A stretch of 8,404 bases of DNA from Deltaproteobacteria bacterium (GCA_020350905.1 CP070843.1:2845645-2854048); one strand, 5' to 3'; counted from the first letter of the stretch, positions 1 through 6,981 are shown. The notes: generated from the letters alone by a model not told the origin. A program made the numbers and translations.

Positions 1-672
1 AACGCCGTCACAGCAGTGGCTGATGAGACGTTGCAAAGCGCCGAGGAAGGGCAGAGGTTCATGGAAGATAGCACAAAAAGTATGGCCCTGATTCGGAGCA
101 AAACAGAAGAGAGCGCTGAAAAGATTCTTAGGCTTGGCCAGAGGAGTCAACAAATTGGCGAGATAATTGACATCATTAATGAAATAGCCATCGAAACCAA
201 AATGCTCTCCCTTAATGCGGCCATCGAGGCAGCCAAGGCAGGCGAGGCGGGGAAGGGCTTCTCTGTAGTCGCCGGGGAGATTCGGCGGTTGGCTGAGGAT
301 GTGGTCAAGTCAACCGGTACTATCAGGGACGTGCTTCTGGAGATTCAGTCTGCTGCCAATGCTTCGGTTCTGGCTTCTGAGGAAAATGTCAAAGGTGTTG
401 AAGAAGGGGAAGCCCGGTTGCATCAGGTGCGGGACGCCCTCGAAAATATTATTGCCATGGCCGAGCAGACCGCGGAGTCAGCGCGGCAAATTTCAGTTGC
501 CACAAATCAACAGAAAGAGGCCAGCGAACAAGTGGTAAATACCATGAAAGAAATCTCTAAAGTGGCGCAGCAAACGGCAGCAGCCTCAAGAAGTTCCATA
601 GCTTCAGCCAGCGACCTCAACCGACTCGCGGAGGAACTTAGAGCCCGGGTGAGCCAGTTTAAGACAGAGTAA
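1..672 (+). CDS. Methyl-accepting chemotaxis protein, C-terminal signalling domain (5' partial)
   Basis: This is the cytoplasmic signalling end of a chemoreceptor; the frame is open from base 1, so the sensor, any membrane segments and any HAMP domain lie upstream. The visible 223 residues are almost wholly heptad-patterned helix. The kinase-control hairpin tip is at about codons 59-85, with the conserved LNAAIEAA core, then [16 protein letters not shown]. The tip departs from the classical QTN form: it reads ETKMLSL (codons 65-71), with Lys67 where QTN receptors have Asn, and Lys79 in place of the usual Arg. The glutamate matching Tsr E385 (Glu76) is kept. Gln/Glu/Ala-rich stretches on both sides are plausible methylation helices for the CheR and CheB encoded downstream. 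The protein ends soon after the helix at VSQFKTE, with no C-terminal CheR-tethering pentapeptide of the NWETF type. An internal GTG at 16 is not a credible start. Receptor identity is certain; the ligand cannot be told. Confidence 0.95.
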   Translation, partial: NAVTAVADETLQSAEEGQRFMEDSTKSMALIRSKTEESAEKILRLGQRSQQIGEIIDIINEIAIETKMLSLNAAIEAAKAGEAGKGFSVVAGEIRRLAEDVVKSTGTIRDVLLEIQSAANASVLASEENVKGVEEGEARLHQVRDALENIIAMAEQTAESARQISVATNQQKEASEQVVNTMKEISKVAQQTAAASRSSIASASDLNRLAEELRARVSQFKTE

Positions 673-699
673 ATGTCTAAAGTGCCTAAAATGTCTAAA
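673..699. repeat. Three tandem 9-bp units after the MCP stop
   Basis: The units are ATGTCTAAA (673-681), GTGCCTAAA (682-690) and ATGTCTAAA (691-699). They begin at the first base after the MCP stop codon, and an A/T-rich tail (CTAAATAATT) follows. Units 1 and 3 are identical and unit 2 differs at two positions. The array is non-coding as far as can be seen. Its role is unknown. Confidence 0.85.
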
Positions 700-745
700 C
701 TAAATAATTACGAAAACTTATTTCATGATTGACCTAGAAGCAACA

Positions 746-759
746 AATGACCAATGACC
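746..759. repeat. Two tandem AATGACC units before cheA
   Basis: AATGACC occurs at 746-752 and again at 753-759 with no spacer. A related ATTGACC lies upstream at about 728-734. The units sit in the 106-nt mcp-cheA gap, about 20 nt before the cheA start. This is too short to assign a function, but it matches the style of the other short repeats in this window. Confidence 0.6.
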
Positions 760-778
760 CATTCCTTGAGCCAAGCTC

Positions 779-3373
779 ATGACAGAAGATACCGATTTGT
801 TTTCCACACTAAAAGATGATTACCGGGAAGCCCTCGAGCATTTCAACGACGCTTTACTGCGGTTGGAAAATGAACCAGAGGATCGAGACTCCATAGAGAG
901 GGCCAGCAGACAACTACACAATATCAAAGGCTTTGCCAACCGGATGAGGGCTCCAAAGCTTGGGCAACTGGCCCATATTCTTGAAGATGTTCTGGTAGCA
1001 GTAAGCGAGTACCGTTTACCTTTTGGCGAAACTCTTGCCAACCTCCTCTTCGACGGAATGGATCTATTTGTGCAATACCTCCGAACGAGAGATGTACCAT
1101 CCGGCAAGGTAGCCGAACTGGTGGAGGAAGTCGAACCCTTACTATTCGCCGCCATGGAGCATGAAACCGCTGCCAAGGATATGGAGCCGCTCCTGCCGGA
1201 CTTTATCGCAGCTGCTCGCGACAACGTGGAAGCAATCAATCGAGGGCTGTCCACCCTAGAAAAAGAACCCTCCAATAGTGAATCTTTGCAGGAAGTCTAC
1301 CGTAATGCCCACAGTCTGAAAGGGTCGGCTATGACCATGGGATTCGAGCGCATGGCAAAGCTGGCTCATTCTATGGAAGACGTCCTTCGCGCTCTGCAGA
1401 AGAAACAGCTACCGGTTACTCCAGAAGCCTGCGATGCTCTCTTTGAGACCAATGACGCCCTCAGCGTGATGTTGGATACCCTGGGGACGAGCAAGCGGAT
1501 TAAAGTGGACGCAGAAAGCACCGTGGCACGGCTGGCCAGTTTAATACCGGAACTCAAGCTCGAAGATGATACCATGGTGGCGGAACCGGTTCGAGCCGTC
1601 ATTGAACCGGCCCCAGTTAGCGAGACCAGAGTTCCGGCCGTGGATACCGTACGGGTACCAACAACAAAATTGGACGAACTCATAAACCTTTCAGGCGAGG
1701 CGGCTATTGCCCAAATCCATCTAGCCAATGAAGTCAATGCGCTGGTGCGCATTCGTGATCGGTGGCAATGGTTGCAGCTCCATGAAACCGCCCCCCTCCA
1801 TCTACATGATCCTGGAATGGATAGTAAAGCCAGCCTGGTTACCCAGCTCTTGGAGCTTGGCAAAACTATGGAAGAGACGAGCCATCGGTTGCAGGAGGCT
1901 GCGGAAAATACAGGGCGTCACATTGAGGGCCTTCAGCATCGCAGCATGGAAATTCGCATGCTGCCGCTCGCACTCGTATTGAATACCTTGCCCAGGGTAG
2001 TACGCGATCTCAGCCGACAATTCGGCAAGAAAGTTAATTTCAAGGTTGAAGGAGAACAAACAACTATTGACAAGCGCATTCTAGAGCAGATCGGCGACCC
2101 TCTTGTCCACTTGCTGCGGAACGCTCTGGACCATGGCATTGAGACGCCCAAAGCTCGACGCAAATCTGGCAAAACGGAGACGGGAACCATCAAACTGGGG
2201 GCAAGGCAGGAAGGTGGTAAAGTGCTGATAAGCCTTGAGGATGACGGCCAGGGCATCGATCCTTTGCGGCTGAAGGAAGCGGCTATAGACAAGGGACGTG
2301 TGGAGGAAGACGATATAGCAGATTGGACCCGGGCCCAACTTCTGGACCTCATTTTTTTGCCTGGATTCAGTACAAGTGGAACGGTCACTGATGTTTCGGG
2401 ACGTGGGGTGGGGCTGGATGTGGTGCGCGCTAACGTGGAAAGACTGAAGGGGCAGGTGGAGGTCACTTCCGAATTGGGCAAAAGGACTACGCTCACCATA
2501 TCCCTGCCGCTCTCCCTGGCCACTGTGCACGCGCTCATGGTCCAATGTGCTGGTGAAATCCTAGCCATTCCCACTTTTTCGGTGGCTAAAACTTTTCAAG
2601 TCCTGGCTCTGGAGATCAAATCCATCCAGGGGCGTCAGGCGTTAGTGCACCAGGAAGAAATCCTACCAGTGCGAAGTCTTGCTGCCACTTTAGGATGGAG
2701 TGAACGGAATGGCGGTCCATTAGTAGAAGGGAAGGCTTTGGTTGTGGTCCTCCAAGCTGGAGAGAGGAAAGTCGGCTTTCTCGTTGAGGATATTTTAGGG
2801 GAGCGAGAGATTGTTAGAAAAGATCTGGGTAGCCACCTGAAAAAAGTAGACCACGTAGCAGGTGCCACTATCCTTGGCTCGGGGGAGGTGGCGCTCATTC
2901 TTGATGCGCAGCAACTGCTTTGGCGCAAGCAGCTTGAGATGAGATTGGAAAGGGAACAACCAGCGGAAGAGACCGTCAGAGAGGCGGGCGGCCACATGAT
3001 TCTGGTGGTGGAAGATCAGGTGGTGACGCGCCAGATGGAAAAGAGCATCCTGGAAGCGGCTGGCTACCAGGTGGTCACTGCGGAAAATGGTCTGGATGCA
3101 TTAAACAAACTGGGACAGCATAGGTTTGATCTGGTAGTTACCGATATTCTCATGCCGAAAATGGACGGTTTTGCTCTTACCAGAGAAATTAGAGGTAATG
3201 AGCGGACAAAGAATCTTCCCGTGGTAATCGTATCCTCTAAGGAGAGTGAAAGGGACAAGCGGCGGGGGCTGGAGGTTGGAGCAGACGCGTATTTGGTCAA
3301 AAGCAGCTTCGACCAAAAACATCTCATTGAAACCATAGAAATTTTGTTGGGAACGAGGAAGCAAAGCGAGTAG
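779..3373 (+). CDS. cheA: Hybrid chemotaxis histidine kinase CheA: two Hpt domains plus C-terminal receiver
   Basis: This is the central kinase of the chemosensory system, working in the cytoplasm with CheW and the receptor. Domains in order over 864 residues: Hpt1 with phospho-acceptor His47 (HNIKGFA); Hpt2 with His178 (HSLKGSA); an Ala/Pro/Val-rich linker; a dimerisation domain from about 290 to 420 (TTKLDELINLSGE), longer than in E. coli CheA; an HATPase domain with N box His444/Asn448 (HLLRNALDHGIE), G1 box DDGQGID (488-494) and G2 box GRGVGL (541-546); a CheW-like domain at about 575-715; and a receiver at about 740-860 with acidic Glu745/Asp746, phospho-acceptor Asp789 (TDILMP), Ser819 and Lys841. 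No P2 CheY-binding domain is recognisable between the Hpt domains and the dimerisation domain. The ATG at 779 is the only usable start just after an in-frame TGA at 767, although no strong Shine-Dalgarno sequence precedes it. All catalytic motifs look intact. The layout resembles CheA proteins of pilus or other non-flagellar chemosensory systems. Confidence 0.96.
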   Translation: MTEDTDLFSTLKDDYREALEHFNDALLRLENEPEDRDSIERASRQLHNIKGFANRMRAPKLGQLAHILEDVLVAVSEYRLPFGETLANLLFDGMDLFVQYLRTRDVPSGKVAELVEEVEPLLFAAMEHETAAKDMEPLLPDFIAAARDNVEAINRGLSTLEKEPSNSESLQEVYRNAHSLKGSAMTMGFERMAKLAHSMEDVLRALQKKQLPVTPEACDALFETNDALSVMLDTLGTSKRIKVDAESTVARLASLIPELKLEDDTMVAEPVRAVIEPAPVSETRVPAVDTVRVPTTKLDELINLSGEAAIAQIHLANEVNALVRIRDRWQWLQLHETAPLHLHDPGMDSKASLVTQLLELGKTMEETSHRLQEAAENTGRHIEGLQHRSMEIRMLPLALVLNTLPRVVRDLSRQFGKKVNFKVEGEQTTIDKRILEQIGDPLVHLLRNALDHGIETPKARRKSGKTETGTIKLGARQEGGKVLISLEDDGQGIDPLRLKEAAIDKGRVEEDDIADWTRAQLLDLIFLPGFSTSGTVTDVSGRGVGLDVVRANVERLKGQVEVTSELGKRTTLTISLPLSLATVHALMVQCAGEILAIPTFSVAKTFQVLALEIKSIQGRQALVHQEEILPVRSLAATLGWSERNGGPLVEGKALVVVLQAGERKVGFLVEDILGEREIVRKDLGSHLKKVDHVAGATILGSGEVALILDAQQLLWRKQLEMRLEREQPAEETVREAGGHMILVVEDQVVTRQMEKSILEAAGYQVVTAENGLDALNKLGQHRFDLVVTDILMPKMDGFALTREIRGNERTKNLPVVIVSSKESERDKRRGLEVGADAYLVKSSFDQKHLIETIEILLGTRKQSE

Positions 3374-3374
3374 T

Positions 3375-3389
3375 TTAGTAAGCGGTAAG
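3375..3389. repeat. 15-nt repeat TTAGTAAGCGGTAAG, copy 1
   Basis: This copy begins one base after the cheA stop codon. An identical 15-nt copy spans the cheR stop at 6035-6049. Such a match between two gene ends of one cluster is unlikely to be chance and suggests a dispersed intergenic repeat element. Confidence 0.75.
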
Positions 3390-3448
3390 ATATTGTTTGT
3401 TTGCCTTCTGGACTTCAATGTCCGCTTACGGCTTGGCGCTCACCGCTT
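3378..3448. repeat. Inverted repeats in the cheA-cheB gap
   Basis: GTAAGCGG at 3378-3385 is perfectly complementary to CCGCTTAC at 3422-3429, giving an 8-bp stem with a loop of about 36 nt. A second partner, ACCGCTT at 3442-3448, matches AAGCGGT at 3380-3386. The two pairings use the same left arm, so they exclude each other. There is no T-run after either arm, so this is not a standard terminator. It may affect RNA processing or cheB translation, or may be only a side effect of the repeat unit occurring in both orientations. Confidence 0.5.
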
Positions 3449-3456
3449 GGTAAAAT

Positions 3457-3462
3457 GGGTGA
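3457..3462 (+). promoter_or_regulatory. Ribosome binding site deciding the cheB start
   Basis: GGGTGA lies four bases before ATG 3467 and seven before GTG 3470. It supports a start at 3467 (or 3470) over the in-frame TTG at 3401 and ATG at 3455, neither of which has a comparable site. Confidence 0.55.
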
Positions 3463-3466
3463 TGCG

Positions 3467-4570
3467 ATGGTGACAGACAATGGCAATCCGCCCTACCAAA
3501 CCAGTGGCGACGATCCAATCAGGGTGCTTATCGTCGATGATGTAAAGAGCGCCCGTGATCTGCTTGAAGAAATCCTGACCACGGATCCCCGGTTTCAGGT
3601 GGTGGGGAGGGTCACGGATGGTGTGGAGGCAGTGGCTGTGGCCTTACAACTTCGCCCCGACCTGGTTACCATGGATATCCGGCTCCCCGGGATCGACGGC
3701 TTTGAGGCAGTGGAAAGGATTCTGGCCAAGTTGCCCGTACCCATAGTCATGATAACAGCATCCATGGGTAACCAAAAGGAGAAACTTTTCCGGGCTTTTG
3801 GCTCTGGGGCACTGGACGTCCTTGACAAGCAAGAGCTGTACCTCTGGCGGACCCGACCGGAGGTAAGGAGTAGCTTCCTTCGCAGAATGCGAGCCCTGGC
3901 CTCCACTCGGGTGAGGCAAGCTGTAGGGAGCATTACGGCTGAACCTGAAGCGTTGGTGACAGTGGCACCAACTCAAACTGGATCAGTTAAGCCCCCTCTT
4001 GTGGTTGCAATTGCGGCTTCCACCGGAGGCCCCACCGCTCTCATGCGGCTGTTCAAACGAATGCCTAGAGAAGTAAATGCCGCTTTCGTTGTCGTCCAGC
4101 ATATGAGCCTTGGCTTCCTGGATGGCCTAGTCCGCTGGCTAGATGACGAAGTGGGACTGAAGGTAAAGAAAGCCCAAGAAGGAGACCTGTTGGCGGCCGG
4201 TGTAGTGCTGATAGCCCCTGGGGACCAGCACATGATGGTTACCGACGCGGGTACTGTGCGGTTGAACAGGTCCTTGCCGATTAACGGCCACCGACCATCG
4301 GCAGAACTACTTTTTGATTCAGTGGCGAACCATTATATGAACCGAGGGACTGGAGTCATTCTTACCGGGATGGGTTCAGATGGGGCGGAAGGTCTGAAGA
4401 GTCTTCGGGTGGGTGGTGGACATACCATCGCTCAAGATGAGCAGTCCAGCATCATTTTTGGCATGCCCCGGGCAGCCATTGAACTTGATGCGGCCGAGAT
4501 GATTCTGCCGCTGGAAGAGATAGGACCTCAAATCATGAAGTGGATTTCTGAACAGCATTCCTCCCCTTAA
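3467..4570 (+). CDS. cheB: Chemotaxis response regulator protein-glutamate methylesterase CheB
   Basis: CheB removes methyl groups from receptor glutamates and is activated when its receiver domain is phosphorylated by CheA. With the ATG at 3467 the protein has 367 residues, close to the family norm of about 350. The receiver spans about 18-140, with Asp24/Asp25, phospho-acceptor Asp70 (MDIRLPG), Thr97 and Lys121. A linker with low conservation follows, and the methylesterase domain runs from about 178 to the end. The expected catalytic triad is present: Ser185 (AASTGGP), His212 (VVQHM) and Asp305 (GMGSDGAEG). The frame is open back to a TTG at 3401, but the extra 22 residues fall in the repeat-bearing gap and do not resemble CheB, so I prefer 3467, with GTG 3470 equally possible. 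The gene lies 93 nt after cheA and 17 nt before cheR, which points to co-transcription with both. It should adapt the upstream MCP. Confidence 0.95.
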   Translation: MVTDNGNPPYQTSGDDPIRVLIVDDVKSARDLLEEILTTDPRFQVVGRVTDGVEAVAVALQLRPDLVTMDIRLPGIDGFEAVERILAKLPVPIVMITASMGNQKEKLFRAFGSGALDVLDKQELYLWRTRPEVRSSFLRRMRALASTRVRQAVGSITAEPEALVTVAPTQTGSVKPPLVVAIAASTGGPTALMRLFKRMPREVNAAFVVVQHMSLGFLDGLVRWLDDEVGLKVKKAQEGDLLAAGVVLIAPGDQHMMVTDAGTVRLNRSLPINGHRPSAELLFDSVANHYMNRGTGVILTGMGSDGAEGLKSLRVGGGHTIAQDEQSSIIFGMPRAAIELDAAEMILPLEEIGPQIMKWISEQHSSP

Positions 4571-4587
4571 CCATTGAAGCGAAAAGA

Positions 4588-6048
4588 GTGGTGGAATTAG
4601 AACTTAGTGATAAAGAATTCAAAAGTTTTCGGGATCTCATTGCAGCGCGCTCTGGGATTTACTTCGAGCCTGGTAAGCAGGACCTCCTGAGATCGAATCT
4701 ACTCCAGAGGATAGACGATTGTGGCCTCAGCAATTTTGCAGACTATTTCCAACTTCTTTCTTCCCCTGCAGGTACCAAGGAGTTTGGTCATCTACTCAAT
4801 CTAATAATCATTCCAGAAACCTATTTTTTCCGCGACCGAGCCCAGTTCAGAGCTCTCGAGCACTTCATAATTCCCGAGATTCTCAAACATGAATCTGATT
4901 CAGGATCATCACTGCGAATCTGGAGTGCCGGCTGTTCCACCGGTGAAGAGCCCTACACCATTGCCTTGATCATGGCTGCGGGGATGGTGGGCATGAAATA
5001 TCCACCGGTCCAGATTCTAGCCACCGATGTGAGCAATGCTGCCCTAGAGGCGGCTCGTCGGGGAGTCTATGGGGCTCGTTCCGTCCGCGATGTGCCAAAG
5101 GAGTATCTAGAACGCTTTTTCAGTAAGAGAAGGGATAAGTACTTCCTGGACGAGTCAATAAAGCAGATGGTGGAATTTAGCTACTTCAACCTGGTGACCG
5201 AGCCTTATCCCCTGCTTGAAATGTCGGGCTGGGACATCATTTTCTGCCGCAATGTAACCATATACTTCCAGCCTGAATCCACTAAGAAAGTCATTCATAA
5301 TTTCTACCAAAGCTTACGACAAGGTGGTTTCCTTTTTGCTGGCTATTCTGAAAGCCTGCGCTATCTTTCAGATGAATTCACCACCGTTCAGGTTGGAGGG
5401 ACCTTTGTCTACAAGAAAGAACCCCAGGATCAAAGACCCAAGAAGAGAACTTGGCGAACCAGGCGCGAGCGGAACAGACAACGCACTCCTGCAAGTGGTC
5501 GTAGCCGGCGGTTGGAGGCTCTTCCTGATCGAAAGATAGATGAGGTCCAACAGATCTGTACCAGGGCCGAAGAGCTACTGGAAATGGGCAAACCTGAGCA
5601 AGCCGGTGATCTTCTAGCGCCCTATCTAGCGAAATCAACGGCATCCGAAAGTGTTCTTCTGCTGCAGGCAGAAATCTTTCTCAACCAAGGCGATCTGGAA
5701 AAGGCAGTGCAGTTATGCCAAAGGATAATCAGCTACGCACCGCTCTCTGTTGCGGGCTATTATTTGCTGGGGGTGGTCTATCGAACCTGGGAAAAGGAGC
5801 GCGAAGCCATTGAAGAATTCAAAAGAGTCTTGTACATCAAGCCCGAGCATGCCTTAGCGCGTTTCAACCTGGGGGATCTCTACAGCCAGGTGGGGCAGCT
5901 TGACGAGGCAAAATTTGAATATGCCAATGTAGTGCGGTTGCTGAAAGAGGTTCCCGATTCCTTTGATGAACGGCTTGCCGGGGGCTTTTCTCCGACTCTC
6001 CTCGCTGATACGTGTTTAAGCAGGACCAAGGATCTTAGTAAGCGGTAA
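4588..6048 (+). CDS. cheR: Chemotaxis protein methyltransferase CheR with C-terminal TPR domain
   Basis: CheR transfers methyl groups from S-adenosylmethionine to receptor glutamates, opposing CheB. Of 486 residues, about 1-75 form the CheR N-terminal helical domain. The methyltransferase domain follows to about 275, with Arg82 (YFFRD), the SAM loop AGCSTGEEPY (114-123), the acidic Asp147 (ATDVS) and the FCRNVTIYF motif around Asn222, where the family more often has NVLIYF. A very basic linker at about 276-316 holds some 17 Lys/Arg. Three to four TPR repeats then occupy about 323-456 (clear units from about 355, 389 and 423). Single-domain CheR is about 270-290 residues, so the TPR part is an added module, probably for docking to receptors or partners. 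The start is GTG 4588 or the next codon GTG 4591, with only a weak purine-rich site ahead. The stop codon lies inside a 15-nt repeat shared with the cheA 3' flank, so the last residues (LSKR) are repeat-encoded. Confidence 0.95.
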   Translation: MVELELSDKEFKSFRDLIAARSGIYFEPGKQDLLRSNLLQRIDDCGLSNFADYFQLLSSPAGTKEFGHLLNLIIIPETYFFRDRAQFRALEHFIIPEILKHESDSGSSLRIWSAGCSTGEEPYTIALIMAAGMVGMKYPPVQILATDVSNAALEAARRGVYGARSVRDVPKEYLERFFSKRRDKYFLDESIKQMVEFSYFNLVTEPYPLLEMSGWDIIFCRNVTIYFQPESTKKVIHNFYQSLRQGGFLFAGYSESLRYLSDEFTTVQVGGTFVYKKEPQDQRPKKRTWRTRRERNRQRTPASGRSRRLEALPDRKIDEVQQICTRAEELLEMGKPEQAGDLLAPYLAKSTASESVLLLQAEIFLNQGDLEKAVQLCQRIISYAPLSVAGYYLLGVVYRTWEKEREAIEEFKRVLYIKPEHALARFNLGDLYSQVGQLDEAKFEYANVVRLLKEVPDSFDERLAGGFSPTLLADTCLSRTKDLSKR

Positions 6049-6049
6049 G
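6035..6049. repeat. 15-nt repeat TTAGTAAGCGGTAAG, copy 2 (contains the cheR stop)
   Basis: This copy is identical to 3375-3389. Here it overlaps the coding end: its TAA at 6046-6048 is the cheR stop, and it encodes most of the final Leu-Ser-Lys-Arg. The repeat may have replaced the original gene end; this is inference. Confidence 0.75.
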
Positions 6050-6107
6050 GAGACCAACTGAAAACAGTGCGGCGCACGGCGTAGGGCACAAGGAGAGTAA
6101 GGCGTGC

Positions 6108-6134
6108 AGATTGTAGATTTTGGGTTTTGGATTG
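6108..6134. repeat. Degenerate T/G-rich short repeat in the cheR-dedA gap
   Basis: The stretch consists of variants of an ATTTTGG-like unit (GATTTTGG, GTTTTGG, GATTG) and sits in the gap after cheR. Just upstream, about 6071-6090, is a G-rich stretch with GGCGCACGGCG followed by TAGGGCAC that also looks like a degenerate short repeat. Neither shows a strong hairpin, and no coding sequence is apparent. Confidence 0.45.
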
Positions 6135-6196
6135 ACTATGAATGATAGCATGCATAGTGACTTTGGGGCCCATGGCGCCAGGTGGTATTTTCCCCC

Positions 6197-6203
6197 GAAA
6201 GGA
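6197..6203 (+). promoter_or_regulatory. Ribosome binding site deciding the dedA-family start
   Basis: GAAAGGA ends five bases before GTG 6209, which is ideal spacing. It favours that codon over the in-frame GTG at 6182, which has no purine-rich site at a suitable distance. Confidence 0.65.
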
Positions 6204-6208
6204 CTTTC

Positions 6209-6814
6209 GTGGAAATCTTTGACTGGGTAAAAGATTTGAGCGTCTGGGTGATACACTGGGCCAATACCCCATATGGAGGGCTGGCCCTTTTTGTGCTCGC
6301 TTTCTGCGAATCCTCTTTTTTTCCTATCCCTCCGGATGTTCTTCTCATTGCATTGTGTATGGCGAATTCACCCATGTCCTTCTGGTACGCGTTGATCTGC
6401 AGCCTGGGATCCACCCTGGGGGGTATGCTCGGCTATGGGATTGGGCGTGTCGGTGGCAGACCCCTTCTGGAGCGCTGGGTGCGGGCCGAGCGTATTCAAC
6501 TGGTGGAACGCCATTATCAGCGTTGGGATGTGTGGGCTGTGGCAGTGGCGGGATTCACCCCCATTCCCTACAAGGTATTTACCATTAGTGCTGGTGCTTT
6601 TCTTCTTAATTTTCTCCGTTTTGTAATCGCTTCTATCTTGAGCCGCAGTGCCAGATTTTTCCTGGTGGCTGGGCTCTTTTATTTCTTTGGTCCAACCATA
6701 AATCAGTTCATCTCCCGATACTTCAACCTTCTCAGCATTCTCTTCATAGTGCTGCTACTTCTGGGGTTCTGGTTTCTTAAAGTCAGCTCAAAGCGGGCGA
6801 TGCGCAATCCATAG
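6209..6814 (+). CDS. DedA/YqaA-family integral membrane protein (VTT domain)
   Basis: This is an inner-membrane protein of 201 residues in the DedA (SNARE-associated / VTT domain) superfamily. Some members of that superfamily are linked to recycling of undecaprenyl phosphate or other lipids and to envelope homeostasis. Seen here: Glu34 followed by FPIPPD (38-43), the first re-entrant-loop motif; a Gly-rich helix (STLGGMLGYGIG); the second motif FTPIPYK (116-122); then an ISAG segment, SRSARFF, and a strongly hydrophobic C-terminal helix (about 170-192) with a short basic tail. The pair of proline motifs and the wording FTPIPYKVFTISAG are closest to the YqaA branch. The start is GTG 6209 because of its good Shine-Dalgarno site; the frame is also open from GTG 6182, adding nine residues. 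The gene lies 160 nt after cheR and is not known as a chemosensory component, so it is probably a separate function. Its substrate is unknown. Confidence 0.88.
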   Translation: MEIFDWVKDLSVWVIHWANTPYGGLALFVLAFCESSFFPIPPDVLLIALCMANSPMSFWYALICSLGSTLGGMLGYGIGRVGGRPLLERWVRAERIQLVERHYQRWDVWAVAVAGFTPIPYKVFTISAGAFLLNFLRFVIASILSRSARFFLVAGLFYFFGPTINQFISRYFNLLSILFIVLLLLGFWFLKVSSKRAMRNP

Positions 6815-6943
6815 TTCAGCTGCCCCCGGCCAACTGATTGCTGCGCTGTTCTCCTGATGCGAAAAGCGGCGGGTCTGGACTATTCCTTGAAAAAAGGATT
6901 AGAATACAAAACTTGTTTCTGACAACAGGCAGTCCGCAACATT

Positions 6944-6971
6944 GAAACCTCGTTGAGTTTCCATGAACGAG
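6944..6971 (+). promoter_or_regulatory. Two mutually exclusive small hairpins abutting the solute-binding protein ribosome binding site
   Basis: GAAAC (6944-6948) pairs with GTTTC (6957-6961) across an 8-nt loop. CTCGTT (6949-6954) pairs with AACGAG (6966-6971) across an 11-nt loop. The arms interleave, so only one can form at a time, and the second touches the GAGGTGA site. The stems are short, so chance is quite possible. Confidence 0.25.
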
Positions 6972-6977
6972 AGGTGA
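6971..6977 (+). promoter_or_regulatory. Strong ribosome binding site for the TTG start at 6982
   Basis: GAGGTGA lies four bases before TTG 6982. An in-frame TGA at 6964-6966 closes the frame upstream, so TTG 6982 is the first usable start and the only one with this spacing. Confidence 0.75.
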
Positions 6978-6981
6978 TGGT

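Larger units (their letters stand above)
6815..6981 (+). promoter_or_regulatory. Intergenic region ahead of the solute-binding protein gene; possible weak promoter
   Basis: This 167-nt gap has no gene. A candidate -10 TAGAAT is at 6900-6905, with a poor -35 TGGACT at 6876-6881 (18-bp spacer). TTGAAA at 6887-6892 has no good -10 at the right distance. No hairpin followed by a T-run marks the end of the preceding gene. The promoter call is weak. Confidence 0.2.

Noticed and set aside
673..759. CRISPR array
   Set aside because: The units are 7-9 bp, contiguous and lack spacers, so they are simple tandem repeats.
820..1863. Antisense open frames of 151 and 165 codons opposite the Hpt region of cheA
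   Set aside because: They are complementary-strand shadows of a well-conserved gene, with low-complexity Ser/Arg composition.
1933..2574. Long antisense open frame (213 codons) inside cheA
   Set aside because: It overlaps the conserved HATPase coding region of cheA, has a Ser/Arg/Leu-rich shadow composition, and shows no recognisable domain or ribosome binding site.
3401..3466. Upstream TTG (3401) or ATG (3455) as the cheB start
   Set aside because: The added residues lie in repeat-bearing spacer and do not resemble CheB; the ribosome binding site fits ATG 3467.
6074..6107. GCACG/CGTGC inverted repeat after cheR as a terminator
   Set aside because: A 5-bp stem with a 24-nt loop and no T-run is within chance expectation.
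5880..6414. Antisense open frames across the cheR-dedA gap
   Set aside because: They cover the gap but overlap the ends of two well-supported genes, and the translations resemble no protein family I recognise.
6884..6898. TCCTT-GAAAA-AAGGA hairpin as a terminator after the DedA-family gene
   Set aside because: The stem is only 5 bp, A/T-rich at its base, and has no following T-run.
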